Numbered from the stretch's first letter, positions 19,601 to 27,764 are shown. The stretch: DNA of 64,000 bases from Albidovulum sediminis (GCF_025380365.1 NZ_JAOCQF010000001.1:2282245-2346244); one strand, 5' to 3'. The notes: generated by a model from the letters alone, not told the origin. Program-made: numbers and translations.

Positions 19601-22600
19601 GCCAGGTCAACTCGTATCGCTTGCCCTCGCGCAGCGCCGCGGTCAGGTTCGACGGATCGGCCAGCAACTCCTCGATCACGGAATCCGCGATCCGGTCCAT
19701 CCCGGCATCGCCCTTCGCAGCCGCGGGCAAGGCCACATCGAGCGCGCTGCAGGTCACGCCCGGAAATTCCCTTGGAATGACGCGCAAGGGACCGAAAACC
19801 GTGGCCTTTTCCGGATCGGGCAGCCTTTCGTCGCGGACCTGCTGAACGCCGGTGGTCATGCAGGTCAGGTGCAGGGGATGCGGCAGGTCTGCCTCGCTCA
19901 TCGCCTGGGCGAGCGACAGGAGGCTCTGGAACCCCTGCTCCTGGTTGCGCATGAAAAAGCTCGATCCCAGCCGGAAGGTGCGCTCGGCTGTGACAAGCCA
20001 GAAATGTGCGATGCGATCCGGCTTGAACCCTTCGGCCGCCAGAACCTGGAACAGCCGGTCGTAGTCGACGCGCCCGCGCTCGGGCGAGATGCCATAGCTG
20101 TCGTCGCCAAGCCGCGCGAAGGAAAAGCCCACCCGAACCTCGACCACACGATGCCCGGCAGCGCGCAACCGCGCCACGACACGGTCCGACAGGCCGGTGT
20201 CATCGGAAAAGACCAGCCAGTCGTGGCGGGCGGCCTCTTCCAGCCGGTCGGCCTCGACTTCGCACTCGGCGGCACGCGGGCGCCAGTGCGGCTTCCAGCC
20301 CCACTTGCCGATATCCTCGATCCGCTCGGGCCAGCTTTCCTCAACCGGAGCGGCCGTCTTGCCGGGTTCGATGAAATAGGATTGGCGCTGGAACGGATAG
20401 GTCGGCAGCGGCACGCGATTGCGTCGCGCCTCACCCCAGAGCGGCGCCCAGTCCACCGGCACGCCCAGCGCCCAGAGACGGCCAAGCGTGGTGACGAACC
20501 AGATGTCGTCGGCGATTTCGTGGTCCTGGTGGCGAAGTGAGGACAGAACCTGGTTCGCCGGTACGCCGTTCGCCTGGATCAGCGACGACAGGGCGCGCCC
20601 CGGCCCGACCTCAAGGAACACCCGTCCGGGCCGCGCCATCAGCGTTCTGGCGCAGTCCGCAAACATCACTGTGTTGCGCAGGTGACGAACCCAGTAATCG
20701 GGGTCGGTCGCCTCGGCCGCCGTCAGGACCTGACCGGTGCGGTTCGAGATGATGGGCAGGGTCGGCGCGGACAGCCGGATCGAGCGAAGGTAGGCGCCAA
20801 AGCGATCCAGGATCGGCTCCAGCATCCGGCTGTGGGCGGCAATGTCGATCTGCACCCTCTGGGGCTCTATCTCCCGCGCTTTCAGCGCCGCCTCCAGCGC
20901 ATCGAGCGCCGACTGCGGCCCGGAGACGACGCAGAGATCCGGCGCATTCACCGAAGCCATGTCCAGATCGCCGGTCAGCAGCGGCCGCAGTTCAGCCTCC
21001 GGCAAGGGGACCGACAGCATGCCGCCCGGCGCGATGGTGTCGAACAGCTGGCCGCGCAGGTGCACAAGGCCAATGCAGTCCTCGAAGGACAGGACGCCGG
21101 CAAGGCAGGCCGCGGTGTTCTCGCCCATCGAATGACCGACCAGCGCCGCCGGCTCCACCCCCCAGCTCATCCACAGCTGGGCCAGCGCATATTCGGCGAT
21201 CATGATGAGCGGCAACTGGACCGACGGCCGCTTCAGCCGCTCGACCGCCTCGGCGCGGGTTTCGGGTCCGGGCAGCCAGATCGCGCGCAGATCATAGTCG
21301 AGTTTCGGCTGGAGGTGATCGAGTCCGCGGTCCATCCATTCGCGAAAGACGGGTTCGGTCTCGTAAAGATCACGCGCCATGCCGGCGTATTGCGCGCCGC
21401 CGCCCGGGAACATGAAAACGACCTCGGGCCGGGCGCCAAGGTGGGTATGGTTGAAGACGCGGCGGGTATCGCCGCTTTCCAGAAGGTCGGCCGCTTCCTG
21501 ATGGCTGGCGGCCACCACGACCCGGCGCCGGTCGAATGCGCGGCGGCCTTCCTTCTGCGTCCAGGCGATATCGGCCAGAGACTGTTCGGGGTGCACGCGC
21601 AAATGCGCGGCCAGATTGCCGCTCGCCTCGTCAAGCGCGGCTTTGGAGCGTGCCGACAGGACCAGAAGCTGAAATGGCCAGTCGCTGTCTTCCGATGCGG
21701 CGCGGGCAGGTGCCTCTTCCAGCACCGCGTGGGCGTTGGTACCGCCGACGCCAAGGCTGTTGACCGCGGCCCGGCGCGGCGCGCCAAGGGCCGGGAACTC
21801 CGACAGGCGGTCATTCACGCGGAAGGGCGAGGTCTCGAAGTCGATGGCCGGGTTCGGTTTTTCGTAGCCCAGGGACGGTGGCATCTGGCGATGATGAAGG
21901 GCCAGCGATGCCTTGATCAGGCTCGCCACGCCCGCCGCGGTGTCCAGATGGCCGATGTTGGTCTTGACCGAACCGATCCGGCAGAAACCCTCTTTGTCGG
22001 TCGTCTCGCGGAAAGCCTGCGTCAGGGCCGCAACCTCGATCGGGTCGCCCAGGTAGGTGCCGGTCCCGTGGCACTCGACATAGCCGATCGTTCCGGCATC
22101 GACACCGGCCACCGCATGCGCCTCGGCGATGGCGCGGGCCTGCCCGTCGACCGAAGGCGCCAGATAGCCGGCCTTGTCCGACCCGTCGTTGTTGATGGCG
22201 CTGCCCCTGATCACCGCCCAGATGTGGTCGCCGTCCGCGATGGCATCGCCAAGCCGGCGCAGAACCACACAGCCCGCGCCGGAGCCAAAGACAGTGCCCT
22301 GCGCGCGGTGGTCGAAGGCGTGGCAGTGCCCGTCCGGGGACAGCACTTCGCCCTCGGCATAAAGGTATCCGCGCGCATGTGGGATTTCGATCGTCACACC
22401 GCCCGCCAGCGCCATGTCGCATTCGCCGTTCAGAAGCGCCTGCGACGCAAGGTGCACGGCGACGAGCGAGGTGGAGCAGGCCGTCTGCACCGACAGGCTT
22501 GGCCCCTTCAGATCGAACACATGGCTGACGCGGGTGGACAGGAAATCCTTGTCGTTCCCGGTGTGCCTGAGCAGGAACATCCCTGTCGATTGCACGAGGT

Positions 22601-23036
22601 CGGGGTTCGAGCAGACGTTGAAGTAGAAATAGCTGCCCATGCCGCAGCCGGCATAGACGCCTACAGACCCCGCGAACCCTTCGGGCGTGTGCCCGGCGTT
22701 CTCCATCGCCTCCCACGCGGTTTCCAGGAACTGGCGGTGCTGGGGGTCCATGATTGCCGCTTCCTTGGGCGACAGCCCGAAGAACTCGGCGTCGAAGCGC
22801 TCGAACCCCTCAAGCGTCGCCGCGGCGCGTACGTAGTTGGGCGCCCGCATCCGCGCCGGGCTTTCCCCCGCCGCCGCAAGTTCGGCCTCGGTCAGTTCGC
22901 GGATCGATTCGACCCCGTCGCGCAGGTTCCTCCAGTAATCCTCGACCGAAGGGGCACCCGGCAGATGCGCGGCCATGCCGATGATGGCGATGTCATTGTC
23001 GCCTGCGGGAACCCTGTCTGACATTTCAGCCGGCAC
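16641..23036 (-). CDS. Type I polyketide synthase, KS-AT-KR-DH-ACP-TE
   Basis: A 2131-residue single-module PKS. KS: residues 14-440 with Cys187 (TACSTS), His323 (ECHGTGT) and His363 (KTNIGH). AT: about 540-850 with GHSMGE (Ser636) and His735 (AAHS). KR: about 910-1365, NADPH loop GGFGGIG (1167-1173), active-site Lys1289, Ser1313, Tyr1326, Asn1330, and a VDD near 1269-1271 suggesting a B-type ketoreductase. DH: about 1395-1660 with His1408 (LDGHRTRAGQALLPG) and Asp1577 (HPALMD). ACP: Ser1793 (GGHSLIAV). TE: Ser1940 (GGYSGGG), Asp1967, His2096. All catalytic residues I can check are present, so one round of extension, reduction, dehydration and release is predicted. DH after KR is unusual; the standard order is DH before KR. 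It heads the six-gene minus-strand operon. The AT specificity is uncertain (malonyl is most likely). Confidence 0.92.
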   Translation of the reverse strand: MPAEMSDRVPAGDNDIAIIGMAAHLPGAPSVEDYWRNLRDGVESIRELTEAELAAAGESPARMRAPNYVRAAATLEGFERFDAEFFGLSPKEAAIMDPQHRQFLETAWEAMENAGHTPEGFAGSVGVYAGCGMGSYFYFNVCSNPDLVQSTGMFLLRHTGNDKDFLSTRVSHVFDLKGPSLSVQTACSTSLVAVHLASQALLNGECDMALAGGVTIEIPHARGYLYAEGEVLSPDGHCHAFDHRAQGTVFGSGAGCVVLRRLGDAIADGDHIWAVIRGSAINNDGSDKAGYLAPSVDGQARAIAEAHAVAGVDAGTIGYVECHGTGTYLGDPIEVAALTQAFRETTDKEGFCRIGSVKTNIGHLDTAAGVASLIKASLALHHRQMPPSLGYEKPNPAIDFETSPFRVNDRLSEFPALGAPRRAAVNSLGVGGTNAHAVLEEAPARAASEDSDWPFQLLVLSARSKAALDEASGNLAAHLRVHPEQSLADIAWTQKEGRRAFDRRRVVVAASHQEAADLLESGDTRRVFNHTHLGARPEVVFMFPGGGAQYAGMARDLYETEPVFREWMDRGLDHLQPKLDYDLRAIWLPGPETRAEAVERLKRPSVQLPLIMIAEYALAQLWMSWGVEPAALVGHSMGENTAACLAGVLSFEDCIGLVHLRGQLFDTIAPGGMLSVPLPEAELRPLLTGDLDMASVNAPDLCVVSGPQSALDALEAALKAREIEPQRVQIDIAAHSRMLEPILDRFGAYLRSIRLSAPTLPIISNRTGQVLTAAEATDPDYWVRHLRNTVMFADCARTLMARPGRVFLEVGPGRALSSLIQANGVPANQVLSSLRHQDHEIADDIWFVTTLGRLWALGVPVDWAPLWGEARRNRVPLPTYPFQRQSYFIEPGKTAAPVEESWPERIEDIGKWGWKPHWRPRAAECEVEADRLEEAARHDWLVFSDDTGLSDRVVARLRAAGHRVVEVRVGFSFARLGDDSYGISPERGRVDYDRLFQVLAAEGFKPDRIAHFWLVTAERTFRLGSSFFMRNQEQGFQSLLSLAQAMSEADLPHPLHLTCMTTGVQQVRDERLPDPEKATVFGPLRVIPREFPGVTCSALDVALPAAAKGDAGMDRIADSVIEELLADPSNLTAALREGKRYELTWRPVVLGDAEHPVREGAVCLITGGFGGIGLTLAENLVVERGARIALLTRRPLPPREGWEAYLRAHPPQDAGAERIRALRRLEALGATPVVVVGDVCNLPDMEAARRQVEAAFGRVDVLIHAAGVVDDAPILAKSPESVEDVLAPKVHGTLVLDRVFPDGSLDLMVVFASTSTVIAPAGQVDYVAANEFLNAWARSRAGGRTRVVAVNWGIWSDVGMAAGAYAAPVPAPVEPLVMPMLDAATFDAAGARVFTANWSVARWFLDGHRTRAGQALLPGTGFIELAAEAMRAQDETGPFEIRDLYFLHPLTVPESGSRAVRARIRREDGGYSLDVRSSVERDGRTGFGLNAEARILPLAAPAGRLDVLGLLSRCGAKVEVGQGLRTPQEEHLIFGPRWRVVNRRAFGKGEGVAHLSLPETFRSDLEAGCVIHPALMDLATGWAMDLVAGYAPTHLWVPLSYASIRVHRPLPAEVVSWVRNADDNRADTSFARFDVTIMDATGAVCIDIEGFTMRRMDGVLGLEAVPSAQDVEFPEDGPAALRPVSAAEERLRHNLSQGIPARDGALAFGRALALGLPQVVVSSMDLPALVAQADTLRPAETGGGQGFERPALDTAYVEPRNEIERTLVGFWQDLLGVAQVGVEDSFFDLGGHSLIAVRLFAMIRKTYAVDFPISVLFEAPTIAACAALIEARVGPSEQSTDGAGAAVIPQRRFTHLVPMNKAEGKPKAPFFIVAGMSGNILNLRFLAKMLGGDRPWYGLQARGLYDEDAPHESLVDAARDCLAEIRQVQPHGPYVLGGYSGGGLTAWEMARQLEEEGEEVSLLVLLDTPLPTRPDLSAADRLRIKLNQFRAAGPGYLLQWYRDRAAWKQAQREGAEQGTGREALLTEVEKAFLRAVVKFEMTPRRGRTALLRPPVDLHWQVWGGRWVDQDRCYVYDDNGIGRYADNLEVIEIPGDHDTMVLEPNVRVLAQKLRQVLDSADADAHPMRSAAE

Positions 23037-23441
23037 TCTTACCTCTCACACCCAGGCGGAGTGTAGCATCCGGCCGCGCGAGTCCAAGGCCTTGGCAACG
23101 CCTCGCACAGGGCGCATGTCGCCCCCGAAGGCCACACGATGTCGGAACATTATGATTCCGTTGACTGACCACCATCCGTGCATCCCGGTCCTACGTGCCA
23201 TCCCCCACCGAACGCTGTCGCCAGCGCAGGAACAGTATCCCAGTCAAAATTGACTGTGCAGCGCCTGGAAACGAATTGCCAGCCGCGGCGTTTCAGCCAC
23301 CATCGCCGCAAGACTGCGGCGCATCTCCATATTCCCCCTCAAACCTTGCCAAGTGCATCAGAGAGAAGAAGAAATCTCTGGACATGCAGAGCAGGGCGGG
23401 CCTTCCCTTTCGTCACCAAGAACGCTGCCGGCAAGGAAACG
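23037..23441. promoter_or_regulatory. Divergent intergenic region between the PKS operon and a glycosyltransferase gene
   Basis: This 405-bp stretch separates the divergently transcribed PKS operon (minus) and GT2 gene (plus) and shows no coding gene. It must hold the promoter of the whole six-gene operon. On the minus strand a -10-like CATAAT lies at 23149-23154 but has no good -35 box at 16-18 bp, which would fit an activator-dependent promoter. TTGACTG occurs at 23161-23167 and again as one arm of the inverted repeat at 23241-23256. The half next to the GT2 gene shows nothing else I recognise. Confidence 0.4.
23241..23256. promoter_or_regulatory. Perfect 7-bp inverted repeat, candidate operator
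   Basis: CAGTCAA-AA-TTGACTG is a perfect dyad with a 2-bp centre, the geometry of a homodimeric regulator site. It lies about 200 bp upstream of both divergent genes. The arm TTGACTG recurs at 23161-23167, which could be a second half-site. No regulator gene is adjacent. Confidence 0.35.
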
Positions 23442-24455
23442 ATGACGACCCGCCATCCCGAGAGGAAACCCGAATCGGACAATGCCCCACCCAGGGTCGC
23501 GGCCGTGATCATCGGGCGCAACGAAGGCGCGCGACTGGTTGCCTGCCTCGCGTCGGTGGTCCCGCTGGTCGTCCGGACCGTCTATGTCGATTCGGGCTCG
23601 ACCGATGACAGCGTGGGCGAGGCGAGGCGCGCCGGTGCCGAAGTCATCGAACTGGACCTGTCGCGCCCCTTCACCGCCGCGCGTGCACGCAACGCGGGCC
23701 TTGCCGCGCTGCGCACCGGACCGCAGGTCGACCTTGTGCAGTTCATCGACGGCGACTGCCGGCTGGACCCCGGCTGGATCGGGCATGCGCTGACCTTTCT
23801 GGCGAGGACGCCCCGAGCGGTGGCCGTCTGCGGACGTCTGCATGAGGTTGATGTCAAAGCCTCGATCTACAACCGCCTTTGCGACTGGGAATGGGATACG
23901 CCGGTCGGCCGGACCGACGCCTGCGGCGGGATCGCCATGATGCGCCGCGAGGGTCTGGCCGAGGTCGGCGGTTTCCGGGAAGATCTGATCGCGGGCGAAG
24001 AACCCGACCTCTGTCAGCGCCTGATCGCGCGGGGCGGAGAGGTCTGGCGCCTCGACGCCGACATGGGCTTCCACGATGCCGCGATCTACCGGTTCGGTCA
24101 GTGGTGGCGGCGCAATGTCCGCGCCGGGCATGCCTTTGCCGAGGTCGGACGCCTCCACCCCAACCTCTATCCCGCGGCGCGGCGGCGCATGGTGTTCTGG
24201 GGCCTCGGCCTGCCCTTGGCCGCGGTGGCGGGCGCGCTCTGGTTTCCGCCGGCTGTCCTTGCGGTGGGTGCCCTCTATGCCGCCTCTGCCGGCCGCTCCA
24301 CCCTTCGCTTCCGGCGCCGCGGGTTTGCGCCCGCACAGGCGGCGAAGGCGGGGGCGCTGCTCACGCTGTCGAAGTTCTGCAACCTGCAGGGGGCGGTCCT
24401 TTACCTGCTTCGGCGCCTGCGCGGTGAAGCGAGCCGCATCATCGAATACAAGTGA
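23442..24455 (+). CDS. Family 2 glycosyltransferase with C-terminal membrane helices
   Basis: A 337-residue GT2 enzyme. AAVIIGRNEGARLVACLASV and VYVDSGSTDDS form the nucleotide-binding half, FIDGDCRLDPGW carries the DxD motif, and IAGEEPDLCQRL gives the acidic catalytic region (ED/GEEPD). Two hydrophobic segments near residues 255-300 suggest association with the inner membrane, as in processive or lipid-linked sugar transferases. I chose ATG 23442 (MTTRHPERKP) because it is preceded by AAGGAAACG and starts just before the GT2 fold. It is the only plus-strand gene in the cluster and is transcribed away from the PKS operon. Confidence 0.8.
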   Translation: MTTRHPERKPESDNAPPRVAAVIIGRNEGARLVACLASVVPLVVRTVYVDSGSTDDSVGEARRAGAEVIELDLSRPFTAARARNAGLAALRTGPQVDLVQFIDGDCRLDPGWIGHALTFLARTPRAVAVCGRLHEVDVKASIYNRLCDWEWDTPVGRTDACGGIAMMRREGLAEVGGFREDLIAGEEPDLCQRLIARGGEVWRLDADMGFHDAAIYRFGQWWRRNVRAGHAFAEVGRLHPNLYPAARRRMVFWGLGLPLAAVAGALWFPPAVLAVGALYAASAGRSTLRFRRRGFAPAQAAKAGALLTLSKFCNLQGAVLYLLRRLRGEASRIIEYK

Positions 24456-24488
24456 CCAGCCCGCCCCTGCACCCCCGGGGACCGCACG

Positions 24489-25661
24489 CTATCCGGCGAA
24501 CAACTCATCCTCGGGCAGGCTTCTTTGCCCCATGTGCCAGCGTTCCCGCTCAAGCAGGGCGTCAGCGAAGAACTTCGTCGCCCAGTTGGGATACTGAAGC
24601 GGCGCATAGGCGCCCTGGATCGGGTAGGACCCGGCGATCGCGCCGCTGTGCCTTCTGGTTCCCCGCAGGGTCTGGGTCGCCGCCACCTGCGCGATCAGAC
24701 GCTCGGCCAGCGGCACGTAGCGCTCGTTCCCCGTCGCCGCGGCAAGACGCAGGAAGATGATCGCGATCTGGGCGCAGCCCGTGAGGCAGATATGGCGCGA
24801 GCGGAAGTCCCACTCGGGGCCGAGTTCGGCGGCCAGCCAGCCTTCGCGCTCATAGACCGACGCGATCTGGTCCGCCGCCGTGGTCACCGCGCGCAGGATG
24901 TCATGACGGCCCGTCAACTGGTGGATCTGGAACAGACCACGCAGGACATAGGCGGTGCCGTGGGTGTTCGCGTTGCCGCCCGGCTTGAAGGCGTTCTGGG
25001 TAAAGAAGCCGTTGGCCTGCTGCTGCGCGATCGCCCAGTCGGCATTCGCAAGGCCCGCTGCCTCGGCCCCGGCGTCGCCCGCGATCCGGCCGTAGGCGAC
25101 CAGCGCCCAGGCTGATCGCACGTTGTAGGTGTGCAGCATGCCGTGGCTGACATGGCGGGCGAAGGCGCCGTCGTCATCCAGCGCGCCGCGCAGGAAATCG
25201 GACGCCTTCCGCGCCGCCGCCGCAATCCGGTCGTCGCCGCCCCGGCGCAGCAGGGAATTGAAGCCCAGAAGGATCATCCCGGTGTCGAACACATCCGGAT
25301 CATCCTGCAGCCCGAGTTCGTAGCCCGCGAATCCGCCATCCGGCCGCTGCACGCCGGTCAGCCACTGGCCCATGCGCACTGCCGCGTCGGCATAGCGCGC
25401 ATCGCCGAAACGGTCGCCCAATGTCAACAGCGTGGGGATGATATAGCCCGTCGTTTCAGGATAAGGCGGCATCCAGCCCTTCAGGAAACGATACCCCTTC
25501 GAGGACGCCTCGCCTCCGCAGGCATCGACGGACCGCATCAGCCAGCCGGCAGCGGCCGCAAGATGCGCCGGATGGGCGGTTCTTTCGGGCCGCGCGGACA
25601 GGATCGGGGCCAGTCCCGATACCGTGTCGGTCAACGATTTCACCAGAAAATGCACTATCAC
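24489..25661 (-). CDS. Alpha/alpha-toroid protein of unknown function (EPS cluster)
   Basis: A protein of about 390 residues built of repeated helix pairs. Segments such as GVQRPDGGFAGYELG, FDTGMILLGFNSLL, ANTHGTAYVLRGLFQIHQLTG and GCAQIAIIFLRLAAATG look like the (alpha/alpha)6 toroid of terpenoid cyclases, GH88/GH105 hydrolases or epimerase-type enzymes. I do not recognise a specific family or catalytic residues. The start is taken as GTG 25659-25661 with an upstream GAGG; the frame also stays open far upstream, but that part overlaps wecB and is not coding. The 17-bp gap to wecB puts it in one operon with wecB and the GT26 gene, so a role in modifying or trimming the glycan is plausible. 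Confidence 0.55.
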   Translation of the reverse strand: MIVHFLVKSLTDTVSGLAPILSARPERTAHPAHLAAAAGWLMRSVDACGGEASSKGYRFLKGWMPPYPETTGYIIPTLLTLGDRFGDARYADAAVRMGQWLTGVQRPDGGFAGYELGLQDDPDVFDTGMILLGFNSLLRRGGDDRIAAAARKASDFLRGALDDDGAFARHVSHGMLHTYNVRSAWALVAYGRIAGDAGAEAAGLANADWAIAQQQANGFFTQNAFKPGGNANTHGTAYVLRGLFQIHQLTGRHDILRAVTTAADQIASVYEREGWLAAELGPEWDFRSRHICLTGCAQIAIIFLRLAAATGNERYVPLAERLIAQVAATQTLRGTRRHSGAIAGSYPIQGAYAPLQYPNWATKFFADALLERERWHMGQRSLPEDELFAG

Positions 25662-25678
25662 CAGAATACCTCGGAAAA

Positions 25679-26830
25679 TCAGGTGCCTACCGCCCGGGTA
25701 CGGGCGGCTCCCGCGCGGGACAGGATCGCATCGGCGATCTGTCGCGCCGCGGTCCCGTCGCCATAGGGATTGGCGACACGGCTCATCGCCCGGTAGGCCA
25801 GCGGGTCGTCCAGCAGGCGCCGGGTTTCCTCCACGATGCGCCGGCTGTCGAGCCCGATGAGCCGCGCGCATCCCGCCTCGACCCCTTCCGGTCGCTCGGT
25901 CGTGTCGCGCAGCACCAGCACCGGCTTGCCAAGCGCGGGTGCTTCCTCCTGCACACCGCCGGAATCGGTCAGCACGACCTCGCACCGCGCGAGCATGGCA
26001 ACGAACTCGGCATAGCCGAGCGGATCGAGAAGGCAGATCGACGGATGGGTGCCCAGCGCCGCGCGCACAGGCCCCGCGACGCGCGGGTTCGGATGCACCG
26101 GCAAGGCGATCACCACGTCGCCGCGATCGGCGATCTGGATCGCCGCGCGGCAGATCGCGTCGATCCCCTCGCCCCAGTTCTCCCGCCGGTGCGCGGTCAT
26201 CAGGACCAGCCGGCGCCCCTCGTCCAGAAGCGCGCGCAACCGGGGATGACCAGGCAGCGGCGAGACGGCAGCCGCCGCCAGCCGCGCCCGCACCGAATGC
26301 AGCGCGTCGATAACGGTGTTGCCCGTCAGGTAGATCGCGTGCGGGTCGATGTTTTCCCGCAGCAGGTTGTCGCGTGCCGCCGCGGTCGGGGCGAAATGCA
26401 TGTCCGCAATCACGCTGACGATCCGCCGGTTCGCCTCTTCGGGCCAGGGCGAAAGGATTGTGTCCGTGCGCAGACCGGCCTCGATATGGCCGACGGGAAT
26501 CCCTCGATAGAAGGCCGCCATGGCTGTCGCCATTGCCGTCGTCGTATCGCCCTGCACCAGAACCCGGTCCGGGCGCACCTGGTCCAGAACCTCGCCCACG
26601 CGGTTGAGGACATCGGTCGTGATGTCCGTCAGCGAGGGCTTTTCCCGCATCAGGTGCAGGTCGATGTCGGGGACCAGCCCGACCAGTTCCAGGACCTGGT
26701 CCAGAATGTGGCGATGCTGGGCGGTGGTGCAGGCAACGACCTCGACACCCGGGCGGCGCCTGAGTTCCTCGATGACGGGAAAGCACTTGATGGCCTCGGG
26801 CCGGGTTCCGAATACGACGAGGATTTTCAT
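25679..26830 (-). CDS. wecB: UDP-N-acetylglucosamine 2-epimerase (non-hydrolysing)
   Basis: A 383-residue epimerase that converts UDP-GlcNAc to UDP-ManNAc. It begins with ILVVFGTRPEAIKCFPVI, the hallmark start of the family, followed by TAQHRHILDQVL, VQGDTTTAMA, HIEAGLRT, TGNTVIDAL, TAHRRENWG and LTDSGGVQEEAPALGKPVLVLR. The length is normal. The next gene upstream in the operon is a TagA/WecG-type GT26 transferase, whose usual donor is UDP-ManNAc or UDP-ManNAcA. This predicts ManNAc in the polysaccharide. No wecC dehydrogenase is in the window. Confidence 0.93.
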   Translation of the reverse strand: MKILVVFGTRPEAIKCFPVIEELRRRPGVEVVACTTAQHRHILDQVLELVGLVPDIDLHLMREKPSLTDITTDVLNRVGEVLDQVRPDRVLVQGDTTTAMATAMAAFYRGIPVGHIEAGLRTDTILSPWPEEANRRIVSVIADMHFAPTAAARDNLLRENIDPHAIYLTGNTVIDALHSVRARLAAAAVSPLPGHPRLRALLDEGRRLVLMTAHRRENWGEGIDAICRAAIQIADRGDVVIALPVHPNPRVAGPVRAALGTHPSICLLDPLGYAEFVAMLARCEVVLTDSGGVQEEAPALGKPVLVLRDTTERPEGVEAGCARLIGLDSRRIVEETRRLLDDPLAYRAMSRVANPYGDGTAARQIADAILSRAGAARTRAVGT

Positions 26831-26843
26831 GTTCGTGTCGGGC

Positions 26844-27635
26844 TCATCCGTTCTGACGCCTGCTGAGGGGATGGACCAGCCGGCGCAGCAGCTCCGCCAG
26901 CAGGAGGGTAGCGAAGCGCGTGTTGGTGACGAGGTAGCGCCAGAACAGCCGGCGCGGTTCCTGAATCACGCGGAAAAGCCATTCCATGCCCATGGACTGC
27001 ACGAACCGCGGTGCGCGCCTTACCTTGCCCGCAAGCACGTCGAAGGCGCCGCCGACACCCATCTGGAACGGCACGCCCAAGGCGTCGCGATGGTCGAACA
27101 GGAACCGCTCCTTGATCGGGCTGGTGATGCCCACGAACAGGCAACTGGCGCCCGAGGCGCGAATGTCGGCAACGATCTTCGCCTCGTCCTCGCGCTTGAA
27201 GTAGCCGTTCCGGTAGCCTGCGACCACGAGCCGGGGGTGGGTTTCGCTGAGCCGCGCGACGACGGTTTCCACAATCTCCTGGCGCGCGCCAAGGAAGTAG
27301 GGGCGATACCCGGCCCGCTCGCACAGGTCGATGGTGCGCATCATCAGATCGACGCCGGTGACGCGCCCCCCGGTGGCGATGCCCAGAAGCCGGCAGCCGA
27401 GCATCACGCCCGCACCGTCGATGCAGATGATGTCGCTTGCGCCGACATGATGCGCAAGGTCGGGGTCGGACCGCATCTGGATGATCTTCGCCACGTTGAT
27501 GTCGCAGTGCTGAAGCCGCTGTCGGTCGCGCATCGAACGGTTGGCAAGGGCGAGCGCGCGTTCCATGTCGACGCGATGGAAGGGCGCCCCCAGGAACTCG
27601 GCCCTGGGCAGGTCGTGGTGAATGACCTCAGCCAT
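26844..27635 (-). CDS. WecG/TagA/CpsF family glycosyltransferase (GT26)
   Basis: A 263-residue GT26 enzyme. It has DIICIDGAGVMLGCRLLG, VTGVDLMMRTIDLCERAGYRPYFLGAR and RLVVAGYRNGYF, the signature blocks of the WecG/TagA family, which adds ManNAc(A) to undecaprenyl-linked GlcNAc or similar acceptors. The start at 27635 (MAEVIHHDLP) was chosen over an upstream ATG at 27734. The 13-bp gap to wecB fits an operon that makes and then uses UDP-ManNAc. Confidence 0.85.
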   Translation of the reverse strand: MAEVIHHDLPRAEFLGAPFHRVDMERALALANRSMRDRQRLQHCDINVAKIIQMRSDPDLAHHVGASDIICIDGAGVMLGCRLLGIATGGRVTGVDLMMRTIDLCERAGYRPYFLGARQEIVETVVARLSETHPRLVVAGYRNGYFKREDEAKIVADIRASGASCLFVGITSPIKERFLFDHRDALGVPFQMGVGGAFDVLAGKVRRAPRFVQSMGMEWLFRVIQEPRRLFWRYLVTNTRFATLLLAELLRRLVHPLSRRQNG

Positions 27636-27737
27636 GCGCCAATTCCGGCTGCAGACAGGGATTGTTCGCACCTGCGGGATGATTCTCGGGTGACGGGTTT
27701 CGCGTTTCCGGGATGGTGCAGATGGCTGCCGCACCAG

Positions 27738-27764
27738 ATCTTACAAAAACTGCATACATTTCAA
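27738..27764 (-). promoter_or_regulatory. Weak candidate promoter of the GT26-wecB-toroid operon
   Basis: The 228-bp gap between the GT4 and GT26 genes contains an unusually AT-rich patch. On the minus strand TTGAAA (27759-27764) and TAAGAT (27738-27743) are spaced by 15 bp, which is short. This is the only promoter-like signal I see in the gap. Confidence 0.25.

Noticed and set aside
12190-23021. Very long open frames (hundreds to more than 1500 codons) on the plus strand opposite the PKS, GT2 and NRPS genes
   Set aside because: They are rich in Arg, Gly, Ala and Pro, show no known domain, and mirror a high-GC coding strand. The minus-strand genes have full catalytic motifs, so the antisense frames are shadows.
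25662-26786. N-terminal extension of the alpha/alpha-toroid gene that would double its length
   Set aside because: The extra part lies opposite-phase over wecB, which has a perfect family match, and its composition is that of a shadow frame. A GTG with GAGG upstream at 25661 explains the start.
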